DNA of 64,000 nt, from assembly GCA_023853785.1 (NCBI GenBank), contig JAJIRX010000931.1, positions 22,146 to 86,145 of the forward strand. The letters run 5' to 3'. The position numbers and the translations under genes are program-made. Shown one piece after another: positions 24,594-35,779 of this stretch. Position 1 is the first letter of the stretch; each line of letters begins with the position of its first letter. Source of the stretch: Psilocybe azurescens (taxonomy: Eukaryota; Basidiomycota; Agaricomycetes; Agaricales; Agrocybaceae). Under the pieces are notes generated by a model. It saw only the letters and a list, made by a program, of their open reading frames with translations. It was not told the origin of the DNA and ran no database searches.

Positions 24594-26066
24594 CTGTCCT
24601 CGTGCTCATGCATCACGTTCCCCACCTGCTTAATGATCTTGTCCAAAAACACCACCGCCATTTTCCTCATGCTCATTCCTTGTAAGAGCCAGTAGGTGAT
24701 CTGCATGAGCGAGGACGCCCAGGGGAAGCTCGAGCACTACAAAGAAGTGGGAGAGGTGCAGGTCTTGTTGCGAGAAAACGACGTGTTTCATTTTATCAAA
24801 TTTATGTCTCGTAGCGCGTGATTGCGCAGCCGATGTCGCGTGTCAGGTATACCAACGTTCCATCTGTGATGAAGGTTGAATGAAGGAACAGGAAGAGAAG
24901 AAAAAAAGAAATAGAATGCACCCTTCTTACGAACAACGGCCTTGTCCAACCTCCACTTCTCCAACTTCACCAGCTTCACGTCATCCAACTCCGATATCAA
25001 ACTCATACTCTCCAAATTCCCCAGCGCCACATCCAGCGACTCCTTTCCCACCTCGCTCTCCCCGAACACACATCAAACTTCACATTCAGCCTCTCATACT
25101 CCTTCTCATACTCCCGCACGCTCATCTCTCTCCACACGCCCCAGTTGCGCAGGGTATCTTGGTCTCCGTCTTCCGTGTGCTTGAACAGGTTCGAGGCGGA
25201 GGCCTTGACGGCGGGGTCGGTGGATGCGTCTTTGTTAATGGCAGCGTAGATGTCAAAAAGGTGCTTGATGACGTCTTTTTCGAGACCGACGTGTGAGCCG
25301 TATTTTCGAAGCCTGTGGCGATTAGGCCAAACTAGGGAGGGAGGAAGGTAGATGTCAGTAGGATATTCGGGGATTGGAATGGAAGACGCATGAAATGGCG
25401 AGGAATAAGAGAGGAACAGAATAGAAGCGAAAAGGGATTGGATGAAAAACAAAAACAAAAAGGCGAAGAAGTGAAGAAAGAATCTTACCTGTGTATCCAG
25501 TCGCCTAGATAATTCATTGAGATCACCTCCTACCCACAAGCCTGACACAAACTAGCCAAAAACGCGCTGATGATCGTGTTCCGCATATGCCCAGCATAGA
25601 ACAACTGGGCGATGTTTGGCGATGAGTACACGACGACAACCTTCTTACCCTTGGCCGAATCGTTCGTGCCATACTTGGGCAGACCAGAGGGCGCGTTGCA
25701 CGCGGGGGTGTCGATCTGAGTGAGAACTTGTCGTGTTCACGCGTAGTGGAGGATGGACTTGTCGAGCACGACGGACTCGACTCACTCGTCCGGTTGGAAC
25801 TGTGCGCAGTAAGGTTCAGTCTTTTTAGTAGTACAGAATGTGAAAATAATAACCACGCACGTTTTTGATGACATCAGCCGCTGTCTCTTCGAGCTCTGAA
25901 CGTTTGAACCGTGGCAGCGCAACAGTGAAGTCTTCCCCATTCTTCCCACAGTCTGCTCCAGTGTGAGCGGCAGCGCATTCGAAAGTTTTTGCGCGATAGA
26001 TATCCGGATCGATTTCAGGATACACTTAGACGCATCCATACCCGGGACAGCGGGAAGTGGGAGCAT
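24594..26066 (-). pseudogene. ArgRS-alpha, unit 2: N-terminal two thirds
   Basis: Starts at the ATG at 26066 with MLPLPAVPGMDASKCIL, the usual N-terminus of fungal cytosolic ArgRS. The minus strand continues with FQPDE (about 25785), VVVVYSSPNIAQLFYAGH (about 25650-25600; the HIGH signature reads YAGH), YLGDWIH (about 25505), HRLRKYGSHVGLEKDVIKHL and INKDASTDPAVKASASNLF (about 25320-25200), SVREYEKEYERLNVKFD (about 25100), ELDDVKLVKLEKWRLDKA, LVYLTRDIGCAITRYE (about 24845), VVFSQQDLHLSHFF and GMSMRKMAVVFLDKII. It stops at NVMHEHEDRL, where the sequence joins AEC flank. Introns and frame changes interrupt it. The anticodon-binding domain is lost. It is the complement of the unit 1 alpha copy, which keeps only the C-terminal half. 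Confidence 0.8.
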
Positions 26067-26749
26067 GGATGACGCAATCCTTTTACTTTTAGTGTAGCCA
26101 GTCTTGTGAATTTGTTGTAAGTCGGCGTAGACGTTGCCACATGTAAACGAAAGCGCCTGAAGTGTAAATCGTGGTAGAGAGATCTCTTAGCTGCATGAGA
26201 AAAGAGAGGAGAAGGAGTGAAAGGACGGCCAAATTGAATCGACAAGAGTGTCTGCAACAATGCGAGTGACTCGTTGGGATCCATCACGTGCAACGTCTCT
26301 GACAAATATTAGCCCCTTTTGGTGGCAAAACGTTGACTCTTGTAGTCGGCGTAGCAGTAACGTTTGGTGCATTATGATGACAACCATGTATCAGCCGACA
26401 GTGAGTGGATATGTCACTTACGAGGGTGTCTTATTGGAAGACATATAGCAATAGAACCACACTACCGCTTACATGTACACATCACTAGCACACAAATTAA
26501 AAGGAGAGGAAGGACCCGGACCGTCTCGCGGAACGGTGCGATTGGTAGTGCCTGCCTAAAGGTGCTCATTAGTCGGTACAATATCGGTATCAACACAGCC
26601 CTACGCAAGACAGAAAATAGTAAAGCTGCTATCACGTTTCACTTTGATTGTCACTTTTCTCACACTTCACTTTTGGCGCACACAAAGTCGCCACCGGGAC
26701 AGTGGAGAAAATGCAAAGAATGCAGTCACATCGCAATATGGGGTAAATT
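26067..26749. other. inter-unit region, left of element B
   Basis: Shared with 15441-16250. Immediately left of the transposon lies GGTAAATT (26742-26749), the left target duplication. No gene is supported. Confidence 0.5.
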
Positions 26750-29102
26750 CAGTACTTTACCATCCCCCACACAGTCCATATGGACTCCAGTGGACTCCAG
26801 TGGACTCCAGTGGACTCCACTGGACTTGCCTATATACTGAGTGTAAAGGTAAACAGAGTCCAGTGGACTCCAGTGGATTCCACTGCACTTTAGTAGATCT
26901 TATACTATACATTGAATATGGACTAAAATAACTGTAGTCCACTGTAGTCCACTGGAGTCCACTGGAGTCCACTGTAGTCCACTGGAGTCCACTGTAGTCC
27001 ACTGGAGTCCACTGGAGTCCACTGGACTTGACACAGTAAATAAATTCAATCTTAACATAAATTCAGATTAGTGGAATAAAGTATATTAATAACTATTTAA
27101 TACATTACTACATATCTACATGCAAGGGCCAAGACAAAAGGAAGAAAAAGATAATAAAATAAAAATAAAAAGGGGGAGCAGGAGCAGTACTTTACCATCG
27201 TATTTGTCGTCCGTCGGGTCGTCCGTCGGGTCATTGGTACCGCGTCCATATCCATCGCTGTCGCGAGCCGCCGTACCCGTCCTTGTCGCTGTTGCAGCTG
27301 CCGCCCGCGTCCTCGCCTCGTCCTCGTCTCGCCCCTGCCGTCCGCTCGGTCCTCGTCCCTGTCGCAGCCGCCCGTCAGCGTCCGCATCGTCCTCGTCCCT
27401 GCCGCCCCCGTCCCTGCGCCCCGCCCCTGTCGTCCCCGTCCGTCCCGTCCGCGCATATCGCTGCCCCCTGTCGCCCCCGTCCGTCTCTCGCTGTCGCGTC
27501 CGCTGCCGGCCCTGTCGCTGGGCCCACATCCTCGCCCCTGTCGCGCCCACGCCCGCGTCCTCGTCCCTGCCGTCCGCGTCGGTCTCGTCCCTGTCGCAGC
27601 GCTGTCCGCGTCCGGCGTCGTCCCTGTCGTCCCCCGTCCCTGTCGCATCCGCTGTCGCCGTCCCTGTCGCGTCCACGTCGCGTCGTGCTCCCCGCCGTCC
27701 ACGTCGTCGTCCCTGCCGCCCACGCCGCCGCCCCTGCCGTCCGCGTCTTCGCCCCGCCGTCCGCGTTGTCGTCCCTGCCGTCCACGTTGTCGTCCTGCCG
27801 CCCGCGTCTTCGTCCCCGCCGTCCGCGTTGTCGCTCCCGCCGTCCGCGTTGTCGTCCCTGCCGTCCACGTTGTCGTCCTGCCGTCCGCGTCTTCGTCCCT
27901 GCCGTCCGCGTCTTCGTCCCCGCCGTCCGCGTTGTCGCTCCCCGGGCCGTCCGCTGTTGTCGCTCCCTGCCGTCCACGTTGCCGTGCCCCGCCCGTCCGC
28001 GTCTTCGTCCCCGCCGTCCGTGTTGTCGTCCCCGTCCGGCGTTGTCGTCCCTGCCGTCCGCGTTGTCGTCCCTGCCGTCCGGCGTTGTCGTCCCTGCTGT
28101 CCGTGTTGTCGTCCCTGCCGTCCGCGTTGTCGTCCCTGCTGTCGCGTCCGTCGTCGTCCCTGTTGCAGCCGCCGCCTGCGTCCGCTGCCGTCCTTGCCGT
28201 CCCTCCGTCGCTTCCGTCTGCTGTCCCTGTCGTCCGCGTCCGCGTCCGCGTCCGTTTTCCCTGTCGCCCCCGTCCGTCGTCGTCCCTGTCGCCCATGTCC
28301 ACGTCGTTGTCGCTGCCGCTGTTGCGTCCTTGTCCCTGTCGCATCCACGTCCGCGTCATCGTCCTCGTCCTCGTCCCCTGCCGTCCGCGTCCGCCGTCGT
28401 CCCTGTCGCAGCCGCCGTCCGGCGTCCGCGTCTGCGTCCTCGTCCGCCCTCGTCTCGGTCGTCAACCTCTGTCGCGTCGGGTTGGCTGTCGCCTGGCTCC
28501 GACCGACGAGGTGGTGGTGGTGGTAGTCGGAAGAAAGGTTGGGGTCGTCCATTTGATGGTTGTCGTGCCGATCGGCCGATGCCGGGCACGTGTGAGCGTC
28601 ACATGTTCTTGTGAAATTTGACCCCGCGGACTGAACAAAATACAAAATTGTATCCATAGGGAGGCATTGCTCCTAGTGTATTTAACTATTGTTTCATTTA
28701 ATTGTCATTTCATTGAGTTTATTTCCATTGATTTTAGTCTTTTATTTTTTGCAATTAATATTAATAACTAATGATCATACTTTGGATATTGTGTTAATTA
28801 TTGCATCCAGTGGACTCCAGTGGATTCAACTGGACTCCGCTGGACTCCACTGGACTGTGCTAATAAATATATTATTTGTTGTTGTTCAGTGAATATTTAA
28901 GCCCCAGTCCAGTGGACTCCAGTGGACTCCAGTGGACTTGACTGGACTCATAATCCACTGGACTGAGACTGGACTGAAAATTTGGCAGGAGTCCAGTGCG
29001 AGTCCAGTGGACTCCAGTGGACTGCAGTCCAGTTCCAGTCCAGTGGAGTCCACTGGAGTCCACTGGAGTCCATATGGATTGTGTGGGGAAAGGAAAGACC
29101 TC
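26750..29102 (-). mobile_element. element B: complete TTTAC-ended element, GC-rich
   Basis: Ends are CAGTACTTTACCATCCCCC on the left and GGGGAAAGGAAAGACCTC on the right. The 8-bp GGTAAATT occurs on both sides (26742-26749, 29103-29110); identity extends 6 more bases, so the duplication could be up to 14 bp. The homologous site in unit 1 (about 16250) lacks the element. Subterminal arrays repeat GGACTCCAGT about every 10 bp (26780-27028 and 28805-29075, inverted relative to each other). Between them lie an AT-rich block, a CpG-saturated minisatellite built from CGTCCGCGTCGTC-like units (27200-28450) and the conserved core (28470-28600). Long open frames in several frames are a by-product of the repeat. 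This copy has kept its CpGs, so it looks the youngest. Confidence 0.85.
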
Positions 29103-29245
29103 GGTAAATTCAGTACAGCTGCATATGGTACTGACTTTCCGACAAGAGAGCTTGATTCACAGCCATGTCCCTGACTCAACCAAGTAAAGGGATACTAGCA
29201 TGTGTGCTAGCGGGGCTATGACCATCTACTGAGTCGTATACCATT

Positions 29246-29741
29246 TTAAACTGTGCGCACTTGACACGATAAGAGGATTCCATGGACTGGATGCTCTAAC
29301 AACAACGCTCCCGCTTGCGGAGGTTTCAATACGACGGCCCGATCGCAGGCAAGTAAGACATAGAAGGGGTGATTTTGCGGTGTCCAACCCAGTTTTGGGA
29401 ATAGAATAACACAGCCTTCCAGTGCATTGCTTCCAACTATCCCTGTTATATGAGTTGCTCTGTGTCTAGTACTAAAGCTGTACATGCATTTGTGTGAACT
29501 CCGTCGGAAACACAACACCATTGTGTATTCTGACTCTGTGATCTACTGCGATAATGCACTGTGAGCGACATAGGTGAGTGCCTTTTTCCTCGTCTTTCCG
29601 CACTCCTAATGGTGCTAAGATTATCAGGGCTACTGGGGTGAACATTAAGAGCAATTTGAGAAATGTACAGGATGTGGTCACTATTAATAGCAGTATTTAT
29701 ATCCAGCACATTGCAGTGCACGTCACAACGTTGTACCGCAT
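29246..29741 (-). pseudogene. small hydrophobic ORF divergent from NACHT copy 2
   Basis: Copy of 16398-16884. It keeps LKLLLMFTPVALIILAPLG, RKDEEKGTHLCRSQCIIA and GWTPQNHPFYVLLACDRAVV, but reaches a stop after FPTEFTQMHVQL. The TATAAATA-with-stop arrangement near the start is identical. About 105 bp separate it from the start of NACHT copy 2. Unknown function. Confidence 0.35.
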
Positions 29742-29846
29742 GAACTCTCTAGGGCACATACCCGTGTGAATTAACTTAACTTGTGTACTGCTCCACACTG
29801 TGGACATCGTTAGCAACTGTTTCTTCCTTCACAAAGCCATAGTACA

Positions 29847-32800
29847 ATGCCTAAAGACGAGAAATATTCCGCAATACGCTCTCATCACACCCTCAACTCG
29901 GGTATGCAGCTGTTCCAAGACGCCAGGAACGTCATGATTACCGGGCGGGAGCATTCGACAAGTAGAAGAGATTCATTACGACGGAGGAAGGGACGTAGGT
30001 GAGAGCCAGTAGACATCATATACTGAGCATTTATACTGATTCTGAAGATATAGGACTGCACATTCTGGGGCAGCATATCGCGACCGATGCAATGTATAAC
30101 TCTGCCGAAGCGGTTCCCTCCCAGCGAAATGCCACCCTGGAACTCGCGAGAAAATAATCAGCGCTATACTCGGCTGGGTCAATGACCCTACTCCCAAGGA
30201 ATGGGCCCTTTGGCTCAATGGACCAGCAGGAGCCGGAAAATCTGCTATCGCCCATTCGGTTGCCGTTCTTTTACAGGAGATCTCAGACGATAGCAAGTAT
30301 GCCGGGAGCTTTTTCTTCGCGAAAGACGCCCGTTGGACGCGGGGATGGGACCAAGCTATTCCCAACAATAGCCTATCAGCTCGCCCTCAAATTTCCTTCC
30401 TTTCGTGCCCAAATTGACGCTGCTATGCTCGATAATCCCACTCTTCCGACAAAATCCATCGACGTCCAACTCCAATACCTTATCATAGAGCCATTACTAC
30501 GTGTCAATGACTGGCCTGCGCATAACCCCACAGTCATTATCGACGGTTTGGACGAATGCGCCGGGTCAAAACGAATGCAGTCCGAAATTATTTCACTCTT
30601 ATCCAAGGCAATCATCGAGCACAATATCCCCCTTCGATTTCTCATTGTTAGTCGCCCTGATTACTGGATTTCCGATTCGTTCGAAATTGGACCTTTGGTA
30701 CACGTTACAAAACCTCTCTGTCTACGAGACGATGAGGACGCAGATAAGGATATTGAGAAGTATCTTCGAGAGGGCTTCAACAAAATTTACGAGGAAAATT
30801 TTCAAATAATGTCTTCTACTCCGCGTCCTTGGCCTCCAGATCATATTATCAAGCGGTTTGTGGATAGCGCTTCAGGCCAGTACATTTATGCATCTACTGT
30901 CCTGGAATTTGTTGGCGCATCATCCAATTTCTGTGACTCTCGAGAACAACTCCGGGATATTGACGACGCCTGGACCACATTATGCATCCGCATTTTCAGA
31001 TCTTGATAAACTCTACGCTACCATCCTGTCATCATATCCTCGTCCAAACACAATGAAACGTGTCCTTGGTGGTCTCTTGCTCGGATTCAGAAAAAACCCA
31101 TTCAAGAAATGCTGGGAGTGGATTCGGGAGAAATTCTACTCGTGTTGAGGGCCTTAAGCTCCTTGATTAAAATATCCAAGGCAGAATACTCCGAGGAGTT
31201 CTGTGTGCTGGAGCCGATCTTTGGGTCTCCATTGCAAGAGGCATCGTTTTCGTTCTGTCACCTATCGTTCGCCGAATTTCTCGAGGATGAGTCAAGGTCA
31301 GGAGAGTATGCAATTGATAAGAGCGCCGTTGGGAATGAGTTTATCTGCGCCGTGCTCAAGCTCGGGGTCGATATTGTTCAGGATAGTCCACGGGCCGAGC
31401 AGACTATAGAACGGTAAGCGCCTGAGCATTTTTATGTTTAGAAAATATATAAGGACATTGATATACACATTTTCTGACAGTATCGGACTATCAATCTATC
31501 GTGACATGCTCAATGGACTTCAGTATATGTCGATGTACGCCAGACTCGATGCAAGATCTATTACCAATGTATTAGAGGAGCTTTGTGAAAGCCTTCGCAA
31601 GATCATTGACTGCAAACCTTCGCATGTCGCCCAAGCAAGTCATCTGTACTGGTTCACGACCTCTGTCTTGGATTTTCTTACCAAAATGCAACTTATGCTG
31701 GCCTTGGACGGTCAATATTGGCGTAAAAGCACCTACACCTACTTCAGTCTCTCGCAGACGTTCTCACCATTGCTCAAACAATTTCAGCACAGCAGATCAT
31801 GGACAAATCACCCAAAAACTCAGCAACCTTCGCATACCTCGATTTATACAGTTCTTCCCATTATTACCACCGAGAGCATAGCATCGAGCATATCTCGGAG
31901 TTCATGAATATTGGTCTGGATACCATTATATCTGATCTCCAACACCTCCCCGACATGGTATACTTTGGTTTCCACCATAGTGGCAGAGGCTATTTAGGTT
32001 ATATAAAGATGGCTCCTGTCTTTTCGGCCGTCGGCACGCAAGGTCCAAGGCCAATGTCAGGAAAACCAACATGTTGGACCATGGGATCCTCAGATAGTAA
32101 GTCTCAGTGCCCAGCACTTTAACAGGATATTCCGCAGAAATGATGACGGATTATGGGATCTACCTCCATGGGAGTCTAGGAGTTTTGCCGAATGCTTCTT
32201 ACGATACAGTCAAATTTCGGACATACACTCCAAAGAATACTTTGAAGATCCGAGGAGCATAGAAATATTCAACGTCATCATGGATACATCTTTCTGGGAT
32301 TCTGTATATGTCAATACCTCGATTGATTTGGTGTTAGCAGCGTTGGGCTGGTTTAACAGGCAGATGGTGAGTGCCAATATCATCATATTTCGGTCACTAA
32401 TTTACCGCTGCCATCCAAATACCAGACAGAACTCAGCAAAGACATTATCAAAGATCACAATAGTCGCCTTCCTCAAAAATGTTATCCGTTCGCGAAACAA
32501 ATATTCGAAATCGGCTACTTGTCATACTTCACAGACTCCTATTACTCTAATCTTTGGATGTTGAGTGATGGAGACAAAATTCCGTCTGTATCATTACATA
32601 TAATACCTCCACCCCATGGCGGACCCTACTCCATCGTTGAGGAGAAGACTCTGGCTCCCGACGAATACCAGCATCAGATTCCTGATATTGATGCTTTCTC
32701 CTTACACGGATGGATAACTGAGTTCCACGAGCAAGTGTTTGAGAGAGAGAAGTTCAGTCATCAGCCCTTACGACTGGTATCCACATCTATCCGCATTCCT

Positions 32801-33260
32801 TCTCACGGGGCTCGTAAAAATCAATACGCTGTGCTCAACGCCAATTTCGAAAATTCCTCGAGTTGGAAAACAGTCACGAAGAAATGTTTTCTACCGTTTA
32901 TCAAGTGTCTGCCTTATGCGATTCCAACACAGCACAACTTGAACGCGCTCACGTGCACTGCATTATCTGTATCCCAAGATACATCCTCGCCATCGATGGA
33001 GACCGCCGTTTGGTTTCTGCTCTCTAGCTATAGATTTCTTGAAGGTATGTTAGAAGGGTAACTCTACAATTTTTATTGTCCTCATTTTTGTCGTACAGAA
33101 GTACGACCGCTCTTCCCTCTCATCCCCAGAGTTTGACTCGTTAAAAGGCTGGCTGTCGGGGCTTAGGACTCGGGAATCTAGGCGGATATTGCAGCCCAAT
33201 ATCGGATCTTACAGGATTGAAGTGCATGATTTTTATACAACAGATGAAGGCGAGTCATAA
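29847..33260 (+). pseudogene. NACHT P-loop NTPase, copy 2 (near full length)
   Basis: Same layout as copy 1, starting at ATG 29847 (MPKDEKYSAIRSH). Walker A GPAGAGKS (about 30221-30244) and Walker B VIIDGLDECAG (about 30535) are intact. Relative to copy 1 it has single-base insertions near 29944, 30109, 30123, 30329 and 30954, plus the shared break at the A run 31091-31096. The 3' half is better preserved than in copy 1: FEREKFSHQPLRLVSTSIR through FLPFIKCLPYAIPTQHNL reads open, then a candidate GTATGT intron and the PEFDSLKGW tail to TAA at 33258. Coordinates of candidate introns correspond to those of copy 1. The upstream divergent ORF is retained. As sequenced it cannot make a full-length protein. 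Confidence 0.85.
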
Positions 33261-33368
33261 TTAAAAACGATTGACTCCGACCAAGCAAAGGCACTCTGAT
33301 GAAAGAAGGAACGGAAGCATTTAATGGATCCTGTCAAGAGTATGAGCGTTAATTGTAGTACAAGTTGG

Positions 33369-33838
33369 TGTTAGAAATAGACAATAATGCACAAATCAGT
33401 AGCTATACTGATGAGTAACAATAGAGTCAAATCTCAAATGCGCAACAATGACAAGTATGAGTGAAAATAGTAAATTGCTTCTGTAGACTCCAAATCTTGT
33501 TCTAGTGTCTTTGTTTCCTCAGACATAGTAGGAATACTGGTCTTTTACATGGCTAAGTGTCTAAAAATGGTGAGGCGTGACTATAGGTGTCCACAATATT
33601 GCGTCAAAACACCAAACCTATAATTACGTGACAAATTATATATCACCGGAACCGTCTCAACGAGGGGATTCCGGATCAGTGATCAGAATTTGAATAACTT
33701 TACTCTACAAGAAGTTATTAACAGAACAGTGTGCAAAAACACCGAAAAGAGCGAATTCTAACTAAGTGTCCATTTGTACAAGTCCAAATATCAAGTGTAG
33801 AACATTAGAAACAAAGTGTTTAATCACAAAAACTAACA
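33369..33838. mobile_element. solo LTR
   Basis: A 470-bp insertion beginning TGTTAG and ending CTAACA, flanked by the 5-bp duplication GTTGG (33364-33368 and 33839-33843). The two other units have uninterrupted sequence with a single GTTGG at this point. TG...CA ends, inverted terminal hexamers and a 5-bp duplication are the signature of an LTR left after recombination between the two LTRs of a retrotransposon. No internal coding sequence. Confidence 0.9.
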
Positions 33839-33843
33839 GTTGG

Positions 33844-34812
33844 GGTGTGCGCGAGGTCGCTTGCATACTGGAACGCGCCGGTACAGCTTGTAGAAAAGAG
33901 TAGATGTAACTTCAAATGTGAATAAAAACGCCACTCCTCCAGCAGTTAAACATATGGTCGCCTGACACGCCTCGAGTCGACACTCCAAGCACCTCGAATA
34001 TCGAAAGCAAGTGAGGCGATGAGAGGCGGGGTATCGAGCTCTGCGTAGCGTAACACATAATGCATGCTTATCAGAATGGCGGTTATATATATACGGAACA
34101 GGAGCAATTCAAAGCAGCGAAGAGGTTGTCATATTGGACCGACGTAAAGACCGAAATACTATGTGGTGAGTGAGAGGCTTCTGCAAACAAGGCTGTTGAT
34201 AGAAAGTGAAATTGAAGTCGAGATCGTAAGCGGAGGCTCCGGAGAGAAAAGAGACGGGGACAGCTGGGACCTGGATTGAAAATGGGAGTCGTACAATCAC
34301 ACATCTTTCAAGGGCACATGGTCTCCTGATCTATGGTGTTGTCTGCGGATCGACATCGTTTCCGTCGCTAAAATAATAGGCTCGATGCCAAGTGCATGTC
34401 GTGCGCTGAGTACTGGCAGGCGGGCCTTTGAAAGAAATGTGGATGTATACGAAGATACGGATGTGGGTGTATATGCGAGTGGTGGGGCTGTGTTACGGCT
34501 AACGATAGCCTGAGGGATGGGGTTGTATGCGAGCGGGAGACAAAGTGGGGTATATCGATGCGGCGCCTGTCCCGAATTACATCAAGCTGGTCATCCAAAG
34601 GCCTACGGGGAGTGATGATGAGCAGCTTGTGCGCTCGAGTACAGCCGAAGGATGCAACAGGCGTGCACAATGAGCGTGTTCATAGGCGATGAAGCTCACA
34701 TTTAAATGTGATCCCAGATCAATACCATCGTACGACCTGGAAATTGGATGATCGGATCAGCGCTTGAGCCTCGAACACCAGAGCATCCCCAAACTCAGAA
34801 AGACGTACCGGT
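33844..34812. other. intergenic DNA, unit 3
   Basis: Matches 20510-21457 of unit 2, including the minus-strand conserved ORF (33844-34102, split from its tail by the solo LTR). Nothing else identified. Confidence 0.45.
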
Positions 34813-35779
34813 CTACATCCTCTCCAGCGGCTGCAAGCTCAACAGTCCATCACAGCGCACCGCCCAATACCTCCCTCGGAAACTGAAAAAAATCATCTTC
34901 GCTCGCGCCCTCTACTCATCCTCCTCCCCCTTCATATCAACCGCAGCCCACGCACTGCTGATCGCATGCGCCAGTCTAAACGTGAATGCCACTATGCCAC
35001 TCGGCTTCTGGGTCTTCATTGCAGTCTTCAAGACGTCCAGGTATGTGGCCAGGAGGAACGCAATACTGCATATGCGCGTGTAGGACAGTCGGAGTGCATA
35101 TTGGGGGTAGGGCCGGTGCCGCCTTTGAAAGATTTGACGCGGACCCAGTTGAATGTGTATTTGTTAGTTCTGGACCGAATAAATTTCTGAACGTTAGCAT
35201 GACGAAAAGAAAGGGGAAAAGGCCAACGTACCTCCATATCGTGGCTCTTCACCTGCATAATCCCAGTCTCAGCGCTGTCTGCTCTAGATCCACCACCGCT
35301 TTATACTTCTCATTCTCCAATGTCTGCGCATGAATCCCATTCCCTGCATCCTTGATAATATCAATCACATCCAGGAACACCGCCGTGCCCTTCGTTATAC
35401 TCATTTCCCTGCACGGGCCTGTGTTGATGTGCACGAGTGAGAGATGCTAAGGGGAAGTCCGTTAGTTCGAGAATGAATTTTGTGAGATGGAAGTCATGTT
35501 GGGAGGATACAACGTATATGGCTGTCGAATTTGTATTTCTCGTAGCGCTTGATCGCACCAACGATGGTCGCATATCATGTAGATGGATGTTGCATCTCGT
35601 ATCCAACCTATTCTTCCGGTTGGAGCTGTGCGGTGTGGGTGTGAGTTGAGTGTCTTTACTTGTATGAATACATCGGAGAGTAGGAAGACGTACGATTACG
35701 ATGACTTCAGCCGCTGTCTCTTTGAACTTCCTGGGGTTGGAACTGGGGAGCGCAACCGTAAAGTCCTCTCTCCTCTTAC
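34813..35779 (-). pseudogene. ArgRS-beta, unit 3: truncated at the unit edge
   Basis: The minus strand shows YVVSSQHDFHLTKF (about 35500), KGTAVFLD and NEKYKAVVDLEQTA (35385-35290), VRVKSFKGGTGP (about 35140), a decayed anticodon-binding part and LERM with a stop at 34813-34815. The N-terminal fragment seen in units 1 and 2 is cut: similarity to unit 2 stops at about 35779, right after CTCCTCTT. This marks the outer breakpoint of the tandem duplication. Like the other beta copies it lacks the catalytic core. Confidence 0.7.

Noticed and set aside
26775..27028. Regularly repeated 10-bp units that resemble a CRISPR-like array.
   Set aside because: Units are contiguous without unique spacers, form subterminal inverted arrays of an element with target duplications, and the genome is fungal.
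27097..28657. Open frames of 420-513 codons in several overlapping frames on both strands.
   Set aside because: They cover a GC-rich minisatellite whose unit contains no stop codon in most frames; the predicted proteins are simple Arg/Gly/Asp or Pro/Ser/Ala repeats with no consistent frame between copies.
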